A stretch of 64,000 nucleotides of DNA from UBA10133 sp964348455 (GTDB lineage Bacteria; Patescibacteriota; Microgenomatia; UBA1400; MFAQ01): assembly GCA_964348455.1 (NCBI GenBank), contig CAYGCQ010000001.1:62001-126000 (forward strand), read 5' to 3'. The translations under genes and the position numbers were made by a program. Shown piece after piece: positions 7,313 to 15,913 of the stretch. The notes below the pieces were generated by a model. It ran no database searches, was not told the DNA's origin, and saw only the letters and a program-made list of their open reading frames with translations. Positions within the stretch are counted from its first letter, which is position 1, and each line of letters begins with the position of its first letter.

Positions 7313-8023
7313 ATGTCGAGACAAATAGATAAACTATCCGTATTCTTACCGGCTTACAACGAGGAGGCAAATCTTGATAAAACAGTCAGAAATGTTGTAG
7401 AAAACCTCAAAAAAAATGTTTCCACCTGGGAGCTAATCATTGTTAACGATGGCTCCAAAGACAAGACCGGTGAAATTGCCGATCGATGGAGCAAGAAAGA
7501 CAAGAGGGTTACCGCCATTCACCACAATCCAAATCGAGGTTACGGGGCCGCCTTAAAGAGTGGCTTATATGCTTGTAAATATCCCTGGATCTCCTTTATC
7601 GACTCCGACGGCCAGTTCGATTTCAGAGAGATAAATCGTTTTATGGATACTCAAGAAAAAACCGGTGCCGACATGGTCATAGGTTACTATCTTGGTAGAA
7701 AAGTTTCCTTCACTAGAAAATTAAATACTTTTATGTGGCAAGTAATTGTCCGAATCTTATTCGGTTTGAATGTCAGAGACATCGACTGTGGCTTCAAATT
7801 AATTTCCAAGAGAGTTGTGGACAAAATCGAACCGTTACAAAGTGAGAGGGGAGCCTTTATTAGCAGTGAATTCTTAATTAAAGCCAAAAAAGCCAGGTTC
7901 AAAATAGTGGAGATTGGTGTTCAGCACTTTCCCAGAAAACAGGGTGAGGGCACGGGGGCCAATCTAGACGTCATCATTCAGAGTTTTGTTGATCTCTTCA
8001 AGCTATGGTACAAGCTGAAGTAA
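7313..8023 (+). CDS. GT2 glycosyltransferase, DPM1/DolP-mannosyl type
   Basis: 236 residues, soluble GT2 domain without C-terminal membrane segments. Motifs are LSVFLPAYNEEANL, IIVNDGSKDKTG, GYGAALKSGL, the catalytic FIDSDGQFD (with two Asp for metal and donor) and DIDCGFKLISKR. These resemble polyprenyl-phosphate glycosyltransferases (DPM1 and relatives), which charge the lipid carrier used by GT-C enzymes. The donor sugar cannot be read from sequence. It is transcribed divergently from the PIG-V-like gene and is followed by a repeat cluster. Confidence 0.88.
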   Translation: MSRQIDKLSVFLPAYNEEANLDKTVRNVVENLKKNVSTWELIIVNDGSKDKTGEIADRWSKKDKRVTAIHHNPNRGYGAALKSGLYACKYPWISFIDSDGQFDFREINRFMDTQEKTGADMVIGYYLGRKVSFTRKLNTFMWQVIVRILFGLNVRDIDCGFKLISKRVVDKIEPLQSERGAFISSEFLIKAKKARFKIVEIGVQHFPRKQGEGTGANLDVIIQSFVDLFKLWYKLK

Positions 8024-8025
8024 CC

Positions 8026-8277
8026 GTCATCCCCGATCCAGGAGTCGCTTGGGAGACCCTGATCGGGGATCAATATAATTAAAATACTCTGTCATCCTCG
8101 CGAACGCGGGGATTCACAGAAACAAAAAAACAACACCATGTCATTCCAGCGAAGGCGGGCCGCTGGTCCCCGGAGGGGGAAATCCATCAAATAAAACAAA
8201 TGATAAAAAACCCAAAAATCTTTATTAAAAAATAATAAATAACATTGTCATTCCCGACCTGATCGGGAATCTATACA
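8026..8277 (+). repeat. Intergenic cluster of four palindromic repeats
   Basis: Copies at 8026-8075 (GTCATCCCCGATC with nested GGAGTCGCTTGGGAGACC), 8091-8116 (GTCATCCTCGCGAACGCGGGG), 8140-8188 (GTCATTCCAGCG with nested GCCGCTGGTCCCCGGAGGGG) and 8247-8277 (GTCATTCCCGACC...). All face the same way. The last copy ends one base before the ATG of the next gene. Confidence 0.88.
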
Positions 8278-8278
8278 A

Positions 8279-9775
8279 ATGAACTCAATAATAAATTTTA
8301 TAAAAAAGAACAAATCCGAGTCTATATTGCTTGGAGCAGTCCTCCTTCTTGCACTTGTACTTCGCGTCTATCGTATCGAAGATTTTATGACCTTTCTTGG
8401 TGACGAGGGTCGTGATGTCCGCATTGTTCGCGATTTAATTACTCAAGGCAACTTAGTCTTTATCGGTCCGCAAACCAGTATTGGAAACATGTATCTAGGA
8501 CCTCTTTATTACTACATGATGGCCCCTGCACTTCTCCTTTCCGGTCTCAACCCCGTTGGACCAGCCATTATGGTTGCTCTACTGGGAACACTGACAATCT
8601 GGCTGACTTGGTTCGTCGGTAGAAACTGGTTTGGCAAACAGGCTGCATTTATCGCTGCGCTGCTTTTTGCAGTCTCTCCGGTCGCCATTATTTACTCCCG
8701 CTCTTCATGGAATCCTAACCCGATGCCTTTTTTCGCTCTTCTGTGTATCTGGGGAATCTATGAAGTCTGGCAGAATAAAAAATATATTTGGCTTCCCTAT
8801 ACCAGCATCTCTTTTGCCTTTGCTCTTCAGATGCACTATCTGGGGTTACTTTTGATTCCTACCCTAGGCCTGTTCTGGCTTTTTACTCTCATATCCATTA
8901 ATAAAGCCAAAGACATAAGGTCTAGAAGGATTTTTCTACGATATTCTCTTTTTGGGTTTTTGATTTTTTTATTACTGATGTCTCCACTTTTGCTGTTCGA
9001 CACAAAACACAACTGGATGAACTTTAATGCTTTCAAGTCATTTTTCTCAGATCGTCAGACAACTGTAAATCTAAACCCCGCCAGGTCAGATAGATTTCTT
9101 CCTGTCATGCTTATGACCATTTCAGACATGGTTTTAGCTCGCCAAGAGTACTTTGCTCCCATAACCTTAGCACTCACTCTTCTGCTGTCAGGCTGGGTTT
9201 ATTTTAAGTCCAAGTGGCAGACTCCTCTAAAGGTATTATTTGTTTGGCTCGGTCTAGCTATCCTTGGTCTTAGTGTCTATAAGCAACATGTCTACATTCA
9301 CTATCTCGGATTTATCTACCCAGCCATCTACCTTCTCATTGGGGCGATTTTAGGATTCATGTTACAACGGAAAGTAGTCTTAAAAATTATTTCAGCTTCT
9401 CTGGTACTCTTTCTCTTTTTCTACAGTCTGGTTTACAGTCCGGTAAGAGAAACTCCAAATCGTCAACTTTGGCGCACAGAAGCGGCCGTAGATCTCATTA
9501 TTAAGGAGTCGGGTGGCCAGCCGTTCAACTTTGGCTTACTTGCAAAACAAAACTATGATGAGTCCTATCGTTATTTTTTGGAGAACAAAAAAGCCAATTC
9601 TTTTAGAGCTGAAGATAAGGTAACGAATCAGATGTTTGTCATCTGTGAAGACGGTGATGCTTGTAGCCCGGAAGGAAGTCCTGCGTATCAAATAGCCAAG
9701 TTTGGACAAGCTCATGTAGTGGGCACATGGAATGTTGACTATCTGAAAATTTATCGTTTAGCACATTTCAAATGA
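8279..9775 (+). CDS. PMT/ArnT-like GT-C glycosyltransferase
   Basis: 498 residues with about 11-12 membrane segments. The first outer loop contains FLGDEGRDVRIV, with D42-E43 as the catalytic Asp-Glu pair of protein O-mannosyltransferase/ArnT-type enzymes, which transfer a sugar from polyprenyl phosphate outside the membrane. LVFIGPQTSIGNMYLGPLYYYMM and SRSSWNPNPMPFFALL are further family blocks. A soluble C-terminal segment (about 390-498) follows the last membrane helices. The palindromic repeat at 8247-8277 reaches to the start codon, so it forms the leader. The gene overlaps the oligoribonuclease gene by ATGA. Confidence 0.87.
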   Translation: MNSIINFIKKNKSESILLGAVLLLALVLRVYRIEDFMTFLGDEGRDVRIVRDLITQGNLVFIGPQTSIGNMYLGPLYYYMMAPALLLSGLNPVGPAIMVALLGTLTIWLTWFVGRNWFGKQAAFIAALLFAVSPVAIIYSRSSWNPNPMPFFALLCIWGIYEVWQNKKYIWLPYTSISFAFALQMHYLGLLLIPTLGLFWLFTLISINKAKDIRSRRIFLRYSLFGFLIFLLLMSPLLLFDTKHNWMNFNAFKSFFSDRQTTVNLNPARSDRFLPVMLMTISDMVLARQEYFAPITLALTLLLSGWVYFKSKWQTPLKVLFVWLGLAILGLSVYKQHVYIHYLGFIYPAIYLLIGAILGFMLQRKVVLKIISASLVLFLFFYSLVYSPVRETPNRQLWRTEAAVDLIIKESGGQPFNFGLLAKQNYDESYRYFLENKKANSFRAEDKVTNQMFVICEDGDACSPEGSPAYQIAKFGQAHVVGTWNVDYLKIYRLAHFK

Positions 9776-10317
9776 GTTCCACAACTCTCACCTCACCTTT
9801 AATCTGGCTAGATCTCGAGTTCACCGACCTTGATGTCAAGAAAGGTGTCATCGTTGAGATAGCTACTGTTGTTACCGATGGTAACCTAAACATTATCGGT
9901 ACCGGACCTGATATCGTCATCAACCAGCCGGAGTCTATTCTGACCAAGATGGTGAAGTGGAATCAAGAACATTTTGGTGAGTCCGGTTTACTACAAGAAA
10001 TCAGAAATTCCAAAGTAACCACAGCCGAAGCCGAAGAAGAAACCTTAAATTTTCTGAAAAAACACTGTGCCCCACATACAGCACTCTTGGCTGGATCGTC
10101 CGTCTACATGGACCGAGAATTTTTGAGACTTTATATGCCCCGCTTATACGACTTCGTACATTACCGGATTATAGACACCAATACCCTAAAAGAACTGATG
10201 CATCGCTGGTACCCAAGCATCCCGAACTATCCGAAAGTGGAGCCTCATAGAGCTAAGGGCGATATTCTTGAGTCCATAGATGAGTTAAAATACTACCAGT
10301 CACACTTATTTAAATAA
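9772..10317 (+). CDS. orn: Oligoribonuclease
   Basis: 181 residues, normal length. This DEDDh 3'-5' exoribonuclease degrades very short RNAs, including pGpG, to mononucleotides. Exo I appears as WLDLEFTDLD (D and E ligands), Exo II as the segment with LNIIGTGPDIVI, and Exo III as HRAKGDILESIDEL, with the His and the Asp five residues later. SSVYMDREFLRLYMPRL and HYRIIDTNTLKEL match the conserved middle blocks. The usual HRALDD reads HRAKGD but keeps the last Asp. The ATG overlaps the stop of the preceding membrane enzyme by 4 bp, so translation is coupled, although the functions are unrelated. Confidence 0.93.
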   Translation: MSSTTLTSPLIWLDLEFTDLDVKKGVIVEIATVVTDGNLNIIGTGPDIVINQPESILTKMVKWNQEHFGESGLLQEIRNSKVTTAEAEEETLNFLKKHCAPHTALLAGSSVYMDREFLRLYMPRLYDFVHYRIIDTNTLKELMHRWYPSIPNYPKVEPHRAKGDILESIDELKYYQSHLFK

Positions 10318-10324
10318 TATTCTT

Positions 10325-10350
10325 GTCATTCCGGGCTTGACCCGGAATCC
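10325..10350 (+). repeat. Palindromic repeat before a start codon
   Basis: GTCATTCCGGGCTTGACCCG... ending GAATCC, one copy between the oligoribonuclease stop and the ATG at 10361. A TTG inside it is in frame with the next gene but is not a credible start. Confidence 0.88.
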
Positions 10351-10360
10351 AGAAACTCAA

Positions 10361-11122
10361 ATGTCTCCAAAACTATCAATAGTCCTCAGTAACTATAACG
10401 AGCTTGCAAACCTAGAAAGGGGAGTGCTTGAGGAAATGTATTCTTATCTTAAGAAAGTAAAATTCACCTGGGAAGTTATCATTAACGATGATGGTTCTTC
10501 CGATGGCGGTGACAAGATTATAGGAAATTTTGTAAAGAAGCACTCCGGGTTCAAAATGATAAAGGGAAGTCATGGAGGTAAAGCTGCCGGTATTTGGAAT
10601 GGTATCCAGGCCGCCAACGGTGAAGTGGTTCTCTATACCGACATGGATCAATCGACTCCATTAAAAGAATGCGAGAAACTCCTTCCTTGGTTTGATAAAG
10701 GCTACGACGTTGTCTTTGGTTCTAGAGGAAAGATGCGCAACAACTTTTCTCCCATTCGCCAGGTATCCTCATGGTCCTTCAGAACTTTCAGGGGATTTCT
10801 ACTTCTTCATGATGTTGTCGATACTCAATGCGGCTTCAAGGCTCTCAGAACAGACGTTGCCAAAAAAATATTTCCCATGCTTTCAGTAATCAAAAGCAAC
10901 AAGACTGTAAGCAAAGGTTGGACGGTTTCTGCTTTCGATGTTGAGCTATTATTTCTCGCCGAGAAACTTGGATACAAACTGAAAGAAGTTGATGTTATTT
11001 GGAAGAACGAAGATACTTCCACCAGCAAACAAAAGAGTTTTATTGGTGAGTCGGTGGACATGTTACAGCAAATAATTCAAGTCAAAATTAATGACCTAAA
11101 AGGTTTATATGATCAAAAATAA
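10361..11122 (+). CDS. GT2 glycosyltransferase, ALG5-like
   Basis: 253 residues from the ATG at 10361; upstream in-frame codons lie inside a palindromic repeat. The motifs KLSIVLSNYNELANLE, INDDGSSDGGDK, HGGKAAGIWNGI, the catalytic YTDMDQSTPL and FGSRG resemble ALG5-like dolichyl-phosphate glucosyltransferases (DADLATP-type motif), which make polyprenyl-phosphate sugar. TQCGFKALR follows as the usual acceptor-side motif. No membrane segment is predicted. It overlaps the next GT-C gene by 14 bp, which supports joint work on a lipid-linked donor. Confidence 0.85.
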   Translation: MSPKLSIVLSNYNELANLERGVLEEMYSYLKKVKFTWEVIINDDGSSDGGDKIIGNFVKKHSGFKMIKGSHGGKAAGIWNGIQAANGEVVLYTDMDQSTPLKECEKLLPWFDKGYDVVFGSRGKMRNNFSPIRQVSSWSFRTFRGFLLLHDVVDTQCGFKALRTDVAKKIFPMLSVIKSNKTVSKGWTVSAFDVELLFLAEKLGYKLKEVDVIWKNEDTSTSKQKSFIGESVDMLQQIIQVKINDLKGLYDQK

Positions 11123-12611
11123 ATTAGCTTGGTTGGTGGGACTTGCTCTAGCATCCGTCGCTTTGTTTTTATTTTTTCGACTTTATTCACTAAATAAAAT
11201 TCCTGTTTTTGTTGATGAGGCGATCTATGTTCGCTGGTCTCAAGTCATGAGGACAGAACCCACCCTACGCTTTCTTCCGCTTTCAGATGGCAAGCAGCCA
11301 CTATTTATGTGGATGACCATGCCTTCACTCAAATTTATTTCAGATCCTCTAGTTGCGGGGAGAATAGTCTCTGTTTTTGCCGGACTTGGTTCTATGATTG
11401 GTATTGGAGTTCTAACCTTTTTACTTTTTTCTGACCCCTTCATCGCTCTATTTTCTTCACTTCTTTATGCCATTGTTCCTTTTTTCATGTTTTTCGATCG
11501 CATGGCCCTCGCCGATAGTCTTCTGGCCATGTTCGGAGTTTGGGCTCTTGTTTTTGCGATTAAATATGCCAAAACACTAACCACCGAGTACGCCATCTAT
11601 CTTGGTTTTGCCATTGGCGGAGGTTTATTAACGAAGTCACCTGCCATGATTTTTTATATTTGGTCTTTACTTGCACTCGTCTTTTTTCTTGACCTAAAAA
11701 ATATTCATGCAAAAAATATTGGGAAATTACTCTGGGGATTATTCTTGGTCCTTGTTATTTCTCAGGTAATGTACGGCATACTCAGATTAGGTGTTGGTTT
11801 CCAGATGATTGGAGCCAGAAACCAGGACTACGTCTACTCCATTAGAGAAGTCCTGAGTCATCCACTTTCTCCTCTGATCGGAAATCTAAAGACCACCGGA
11901 AACTGGCTATTCCTTCTTTTGTCCCCGACAGTCTTAATTCTAGGAGTACTGGGATACTTAAACACTAAGACTAGAAGGCAGTTTTTCTTTTTACTACTTA
12001 TTTCATTTCTGCCACTTATTTTTCAAGCTTCAATCGCCAAAGTATATACCAGTCGCTACATTATCTATGCCACACTACCACTTCTACCACTAGCCGGACT
12101 TGGACTTCACTGGCTATTTTGCCGAAAAGGGATTCTCATTAAGTCCTCCATTGCATTGTTTTTGTCTGTCCCTCTACTACTTACCACAGTCTATTTGCTA
12201 AATCCCGGCATCGCTCCCATGTCATACGATATGAGTAGTGGCTACTTGCAAGAATGGACTGCCGGTACCGGGCAGAAAGAAGTTGCCGATTATCTTCTAA
12301 AAGAAGAAGCTAAAGGAAGCAAAATAGTGGTTTTTACCGAAGGTACTTTTGGCACACTTCCCGATGGTCTTCAGATTTATACCGAGGGTCACAAAGATAT
12401 TACCATTGTCGGATCCACACCAAATATTTACGAAATTCCCGAGGGATTACTGAACACAGATCCGGAGAATCAACGTTACTACGTTTTAAATTCTTCTAGA
12501 AATCATCTTCCGGCTTCGGAAATGGAAAAGCTGGAACTTATCAAGGAGTATCCCAAGATGACGAGATTAGATGGTTCTCACGAATCTCTTTTGTTCTTCC
12601 GCCTCAAATAA
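11109..12611 (+). CDS. PMT-like GT-C glycosyltransferase
   Basis: 500 residues with about 11 membrane segments. IPVFVDEAIYVRWSQVM carries the D36-E37 catalytic pair; SDGKQPLFMWMTMPSLKF is the matching second loop block, and FFDRMALADSLLAMFGVWAL and GGGLLTKSPAMIFY are typical of PMT-family enzymes in CPR genomes. It starts inside the end of the ALG5-like gene (14-bp overlap), so the two are translationally coupled. A soluble region (about 400-500) lies at the C-terminus. No palindromic repeat has entered this gene. Confidence 0.86.
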   Translation: MIKNKLAWLVGLALASVALFLFFRLYSLNKIPVFVDEAIYVRWSQVMRTEPTLRFLPLSDGKQPLFMWMTMPSLKFISDPLVAGRIVSVFAGLGSMIGIGVLTFLLFSDPFIALFSSLLYAIVPFFMFFDRMALADSLLAMFGVWALVFAIKYAKTLTTEYAIYLGFAIGGGLLTKSPAMIFYIWSLLALVFFLDLKNIHAKNIGKLLWGLFLVLVISQVMYGILRLGVGFQMIGARNQDYVYSIREVLSHPLSPLIGNLKTTGNWLFLLLSPTVLILGVLGYLNTKTRRQFFFLLLISFLPLIFQASIAKVYTSRYIIYATLPLLPLAGLGLHWLFCRKGILIKSSIALFLSVPLLLTTVYLLNPGIAPMSYDMSSGYLQEWTAGTGQKEVADYLLKEEAKGSKIVVFTEGTFGTLPDGLQIYTEGHKDITIVGSTPNIYEIPEGLLNTDPENQRYYVLNSSRNHLPASEMEKLELIKEYPKMTRLDGSHESLLFFRLK

Positions 12612-12625
12612 TCGTCTTAGACATA

Positions 12626-12631
12626 TATAAT
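12626..12631 (+). promoter_or_regulatory. -10 box of gene at 12640
   Basis: TATAAT ends 8 bp before the ATG at 12640, fitting a leaderless or nearly leaderless message. Confidence 0.5.
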
Positions 12632-12639
12632 TACACTAC

Positions 12640-14457
12640 ATGCGTTACTTCTCTCAGATTATTCCCTCAATAGCCAAATTTATTTCACGATTTAGAGTAG
12701 AGATTATTTTGTTGCTTTTAATTGTTCCTGCAATCAGCGACATATTTAAGCCTGGTTTTATGCCTATGCACGATGATCTTCAAGTTCTTCGCTTGGTAGA
12801 AGTTCATAAATGTGTATTGGACGGCCAGATTCCTTGCCGTTGGGTGCCGGATGCTGGTTATGGTTATGGCTACCCTCTTATGGAGTTCTATCCACCTATG
12901 CCTTACTACCCGATGGAGCTCATGGTACTACTCGGTTCCGACTTCTTCTTACCGGTCAAGGTCATGTTTGCCTTAGCCTTCTTACTTAGTGGTCTGGGTA
13001 TGTATCTATTAGCCAAGGAGTTCTTTGGTAAATGGGGAGGTGTTATAGCCGCCGTTCTGTATGTCTATTCTCCGTATCACTCTGTAGATGTATATGTTCG
13101 AGGCGCCATGAACGAAGCCTGGGGGATGGTCTGGTTCCCCTTTGTCCTTCTCTACATTTATAGATTAATACATAGTCATTCCCGACCTGATCGGGAATCT
13201 ATAAAAATAAAATCCCAAAATACAATTTCTCGCGACTTTATCTACTTAAGCATCGCCCTCGCTCTCCAGCTAACCTCACACAACGTTATGACTTTAGTTT
13301 TTGCCCCCACGGCTATTATCTGGGCATTTTTCTGGATGTGGAAAGCAGACAAATTTGAAAGGTTCAAAGAGCTCTTTTTTGCCGGGTTACTTGCCTTAGG
13401 ACTTTCAGCTTTCTTCTTTATTCCCGTAGTCTTGGAGCAGAAATTTGTTCACGTAGACACCATGACCATCGGTTATTTCAATTACTTAGCTCACTTTGCT
13501 GATTTAAATCAACTATTCTGGACCCGTTTCTGGGGTTATGGCGGCTCTACTTGGGGTCCGGAAGATGGGATGTCTTTCTCGATTGGTCACATTCAGTGGA
13601 TCGGTGCCATACTCGCTAGCACAGTAGCTATTATGAGACTTTATCGACTCAAGTTTTACAAAAATGTATCTGTCATTGCGAGTCTCGTAGCCGAGCCGAA
13701 GCAATCTAAAAGTACAAAATCATCGGAAATAAATATGATGATTCTTCTGATGATTTCTTTCGGCTTATTTTACGCTTTTCTCACTCATAGTCGATCAAAC
13801 TTTATCTGGGAAAGGCTGTCAGTTCTTCAGTTTGCTCAGTTTCCTTGGCGACTCGTGGCATTGATTGTCTTTTACTTCTCTTTTGCTGCCGGATATGTGG
13901 GTACTATTACTATTCCTAAGTTTTTTAAGGCTATTATTTTTCCCATATTAATCATTGGCATTATTTTATTTAACATTCCCTTCTTCCGGTTTGAGCGTCA
14001 TGTAAGGGTAACGATTCAAGAAAAAATGTCTGGACTTCAATGGGAGAATCAGGTTACGGGTGGTATCTTCGACTATCTTCCTAGGACGGCTACCAGACCA
14101 CCCGGCGCCCCTGCCTTCACTATTCCTCAATACATCGAAGGCAATGGTGGAATCTTGAACTATCGATCAGGGTCAAACTGGATTGCCTTTGATGCTTTCG
14201 TTTCTACTTCCTCAGCCAAAGTCATGCTTCCCATGTTTACATTCCAAGGTTTAAAAACAAAAGTCGATTCCCAGAGAGTGCTAACTGAAATGGATCCGGA
14301 TCTAGGAAGAATAATCGTCAACCTGGATCAAGGACTTCATCATGTAGAAGCCAAAATTGGCTACACGAAAGTAAGGCTCTTGTCAGACTTTTTAACTTTT
14401 ATTTCTCTTGCCATATTAATAAAGCTAATCTACCGTGATCGAAAACACACCACCTGA
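12640..14457 (+). CDS. Large GT-C-like membrane protein with two repeat inserts
   Basis: 605 residues with about 12 membrane segments and a C-terminal outer domain (about 460-580). The first loop, MPMHDDLQVLRLVEV (D45-D46), and GYGYGYPLMEFYPPMPYY are typical of the large YfhO/6-pyruvoyl-tetrahydropterin-synthase-related membrane proteins, which are probably glycosyltransferases. Two palindromic repeats are translated in frame. Nucleotides 13175-13203 give HSRPDRESI in the loop near residue 179, and 13672-13707 give VIASLVAEPKQS near residue 345. Both lie between hydrophobic segments and keep the frame. The flippase gene starts 23 bp before its stop. Confidence 0.78.
   Translation: MRYFSQIIPSIAKFISRFRVEIILLLLIVPAISDIFKPGFMPMHDDLQVLRLVEVHKCVLDGQIPCRWVPDAGYGYGYPLMEFYPPMPYYPMELMVLLGSDFFLPVKVMFALAFLLSGLGMYLLAKEFFGKWGGVIAAVLYVYSPYHSVDVYVRGAMNEAWGMVWFPFVLLYIYRLIHSHSRPDRESIKIKSQNTISRDFIYLSIALALQLTSHNVMTLVFAPTAIIWAFFWMWKADKFERFKELFFAGLLALGLSAFFFIPVVLEQKFVHVDTMTIGYFNYLAHFADLNQLFWTRFWGYGGSTWGPEDGMSFSIGHIQWIGAILASTVAIMRLYRLKFYKNVSVIASLVAEPKQSKSTKSSEINMMILLMISFGLFYAFLTHSRSNFIWERLSVLQFAQFPWRLVALIVFYFSFAAGYVGTITIPKFFKAIIFPILIIGIILFNIPFFRFERHVRVTIQEKMSGLQWENQVTGGIFDYLPRTATRPPGAPAFTIPQYIEGNGGILNYRSGSNWIAFDAFVSTSSAKVMLPMFTFQGLKTKVDSQRVLTEMDPDLGRIIVNLDQGLHHVEAKIGYTKVRLLSDFLTFISLAILIKLIYRDRKHTT
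13175..13203 (+). repeat. In-frame palindromic repeat (HSRPDRES frame)
   Basis: GTCATTCCCGACCTGATCGG... ending GAATCTATA, inside the gene 12640-14457. Translated as SHSRPDRESI between two membrane segments. Confidence 0.9.
13672..13707 (+). repeat. In-frame GTCATTGCGAG-family repeat
   Basis: GTCATTGCGAGTCTCGTAGC... ending GAAGCAATCT, inside the gene 12640-14457, translated as VIASLVAEPKQS. Confidence 0.82.
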
Positions 14458-15913
14458 CGCTCCATCGATACTGGAAGTCCAAGAGGTAAAGAGGCGTAGT
14501 GTCTCAGGTGTTCTCGCGCTCATTTCTCGTACTTTTATAATCCAAATTATTTCCTTTGTTGCCACTCTTGCTCTTACTATTTTTCTCGATCCCAATACCT
14601 ATGGTATTTTTTATCTTGTTTCTTCCGTCGTAAACTTCTTGGCCTATTTCTCGGACGTCGGTTTAGCCGCAGCTCTCATACAGAAAAAAGAAGCTATAAC
14701 AGACGAAGATCTCTCTACTACTTTTACTATTCAGCAACTTTTGGTACTTAGTCTTCTGACCTTGCTTTTTATTCTGTCACCTTTTATTGGAAGTCAGTAT
14801 CACATAGATCAATCGGGAATGTATCTACTCTACGCCATGGGAGTTTCGCTTTTTCTGAGTTCTCTAAAGACTATCCCTTCCATAATGCTGGAGAGAGAAA
14901 TCAAGTTTAACAAACTCATTCTTCCTCAGGTTCTGGAAACTCTTACCTTTAACGGAATCGCCGTTTTTCTTGCTTGGCAAGGTTTTGGTGTCACCGCTTT
15001 TACTTTTGCAGTGCTCGGTAGGGGAGTTGTGGGGTTGATCGCTATGTACATTGTTTACCCCTGGAAACCCAAGATTGGAGTCAATCGAACTTCGCTCAAA
15101 CACCTGCTAAAGTTTGGCCTTCCTTATCAGGTAAATACTTTTTTGGCAGTTTTAAAGGATGATGGTATGACCATTATTCTCACCAAGATTATCGGTACTC
15201 AGGGTTTGGGCTACATAGGCTGGGCGTCTCGTTGGGCGGGCCTACCACTTAGAATTGTCATGGATAACCTTACCAAGGTTTCCTTCCCGACTTTTGCTCG
15301 CTTGCAGCACGACAAAGAAAGACTGGCTAAGGCAGTAGAAATCAGCCTTAAGTACATGTGTCTACTGGCTTTCCCTATTCTGGTCGGTATGGGGTTTTTG
15401 GCTATTCCCATGACGCACTTAATTCCAAGATACGTAAAATGGCTACCCGCCATTATTCCTCTTTATCTTTATCTCTACAACTCAGCTTGGGCTAGTATCA
15501 GTACCAGTCTGACAAATTTACTGAATGCTACCGGTCATATAAAATCCACTTTTAAACTAATGCTTATGTGGACAGGTCTTACCTGGGCAATCATGCCGAT
15601 ACTATCCATCAAGTTTGGTTATATGGGTGTTGCTTATGCCACAGCTTTGATCGCCACATCCTCAATAGTTACAATTATTATGGCCAAGAAGTACGTCAGC
15701 TTTAGTATGATTCGAATCATAAAAACTCCAGTGCTCTCTTTACTGCCTATGATTTTGTGGTTGTATTTATCGGTTGGATCAATTGGTTCATATTCTGCTT
15801 TGATAGCTATCCTTATTAGTTCAGCCATTATTTACTTTGGATCCATATTTATTTTGGAAGGTAAAACATTTTTTACCGATACGCTTAGTTACTTTAAGAT
15901 AAAACATGCTTAA
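14435..15913 (+). CDS. Wzx/RfbX-type oligosaccharide flippase
   Basis: 492 residues, GTG start inside the end of the previous gene. About 12-14 membrane segments follow a 25-residue cytoplasmic N-terminus. The arrangement SGVLALISRTFIIQIISFVATLALTIF..., then DPNTYGIFYLVSSVVNFLAYFSDVGLAAALIQKK, is typical of polysaccharide flippases of the MATE/MVF-like superfamily, which move lipid-linked oligosaccharides across the membrane. It would move the product of the neighbouring GT2/GT4 enzymes. A second flippase is encoded at 56102-57376. It overlaps the next gene by 8 bp. Confidence 0.88.
   Translation: MIENTPPDAPSILEVQEVKRRSVSGVLALISRTFIIQIISFVATLALTIFLDPNTYGIFYLVSSVVNFLAYFSDVGLAAALIQKKEAITDEDLSTTFTIQQLLVLSLLTLLFILSPFIGSQYHIDQSGMYLLYAMGVSLFLSSLKTIPSIMLEREIKFNKLILPQVLETLTFNGIAVFLAWQGFGVTAFTFAVLGRGVVGLIAMYIVYPWKPKIGVNRTSLKHLLKFGLPYQVNTFLAVLKDDGMTIILTKIIGTQGLGYIGWASRWAGLPLRIVMDNLTKVSFPTFARLQHDKERLAKAVEISLKYMCLLAFPILVGMGFLAIPMTHLIPRYVKWLPAIIPLYLYLYNSAWASISTSLTNLLNATGHIKSTFKLMLMWTGLTWAIMPILSIKFGYMGVAYATALIATSSIVTIIMAKKYVSFSMIRIIKTPVLSLLPMILWLYLSVGSIGSYSALIAILISSAIIYFGSIFILEGKTFFTDTLSYFKIKHA

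Noticed and set aside
10337..10360. TTG start for the GT2 gene, 24 bases upstream of the ATG
   Set aside because: The TTG lies inside a palindromic repeat; the ATG at 10361 begins a normal GT2 N-terminus.
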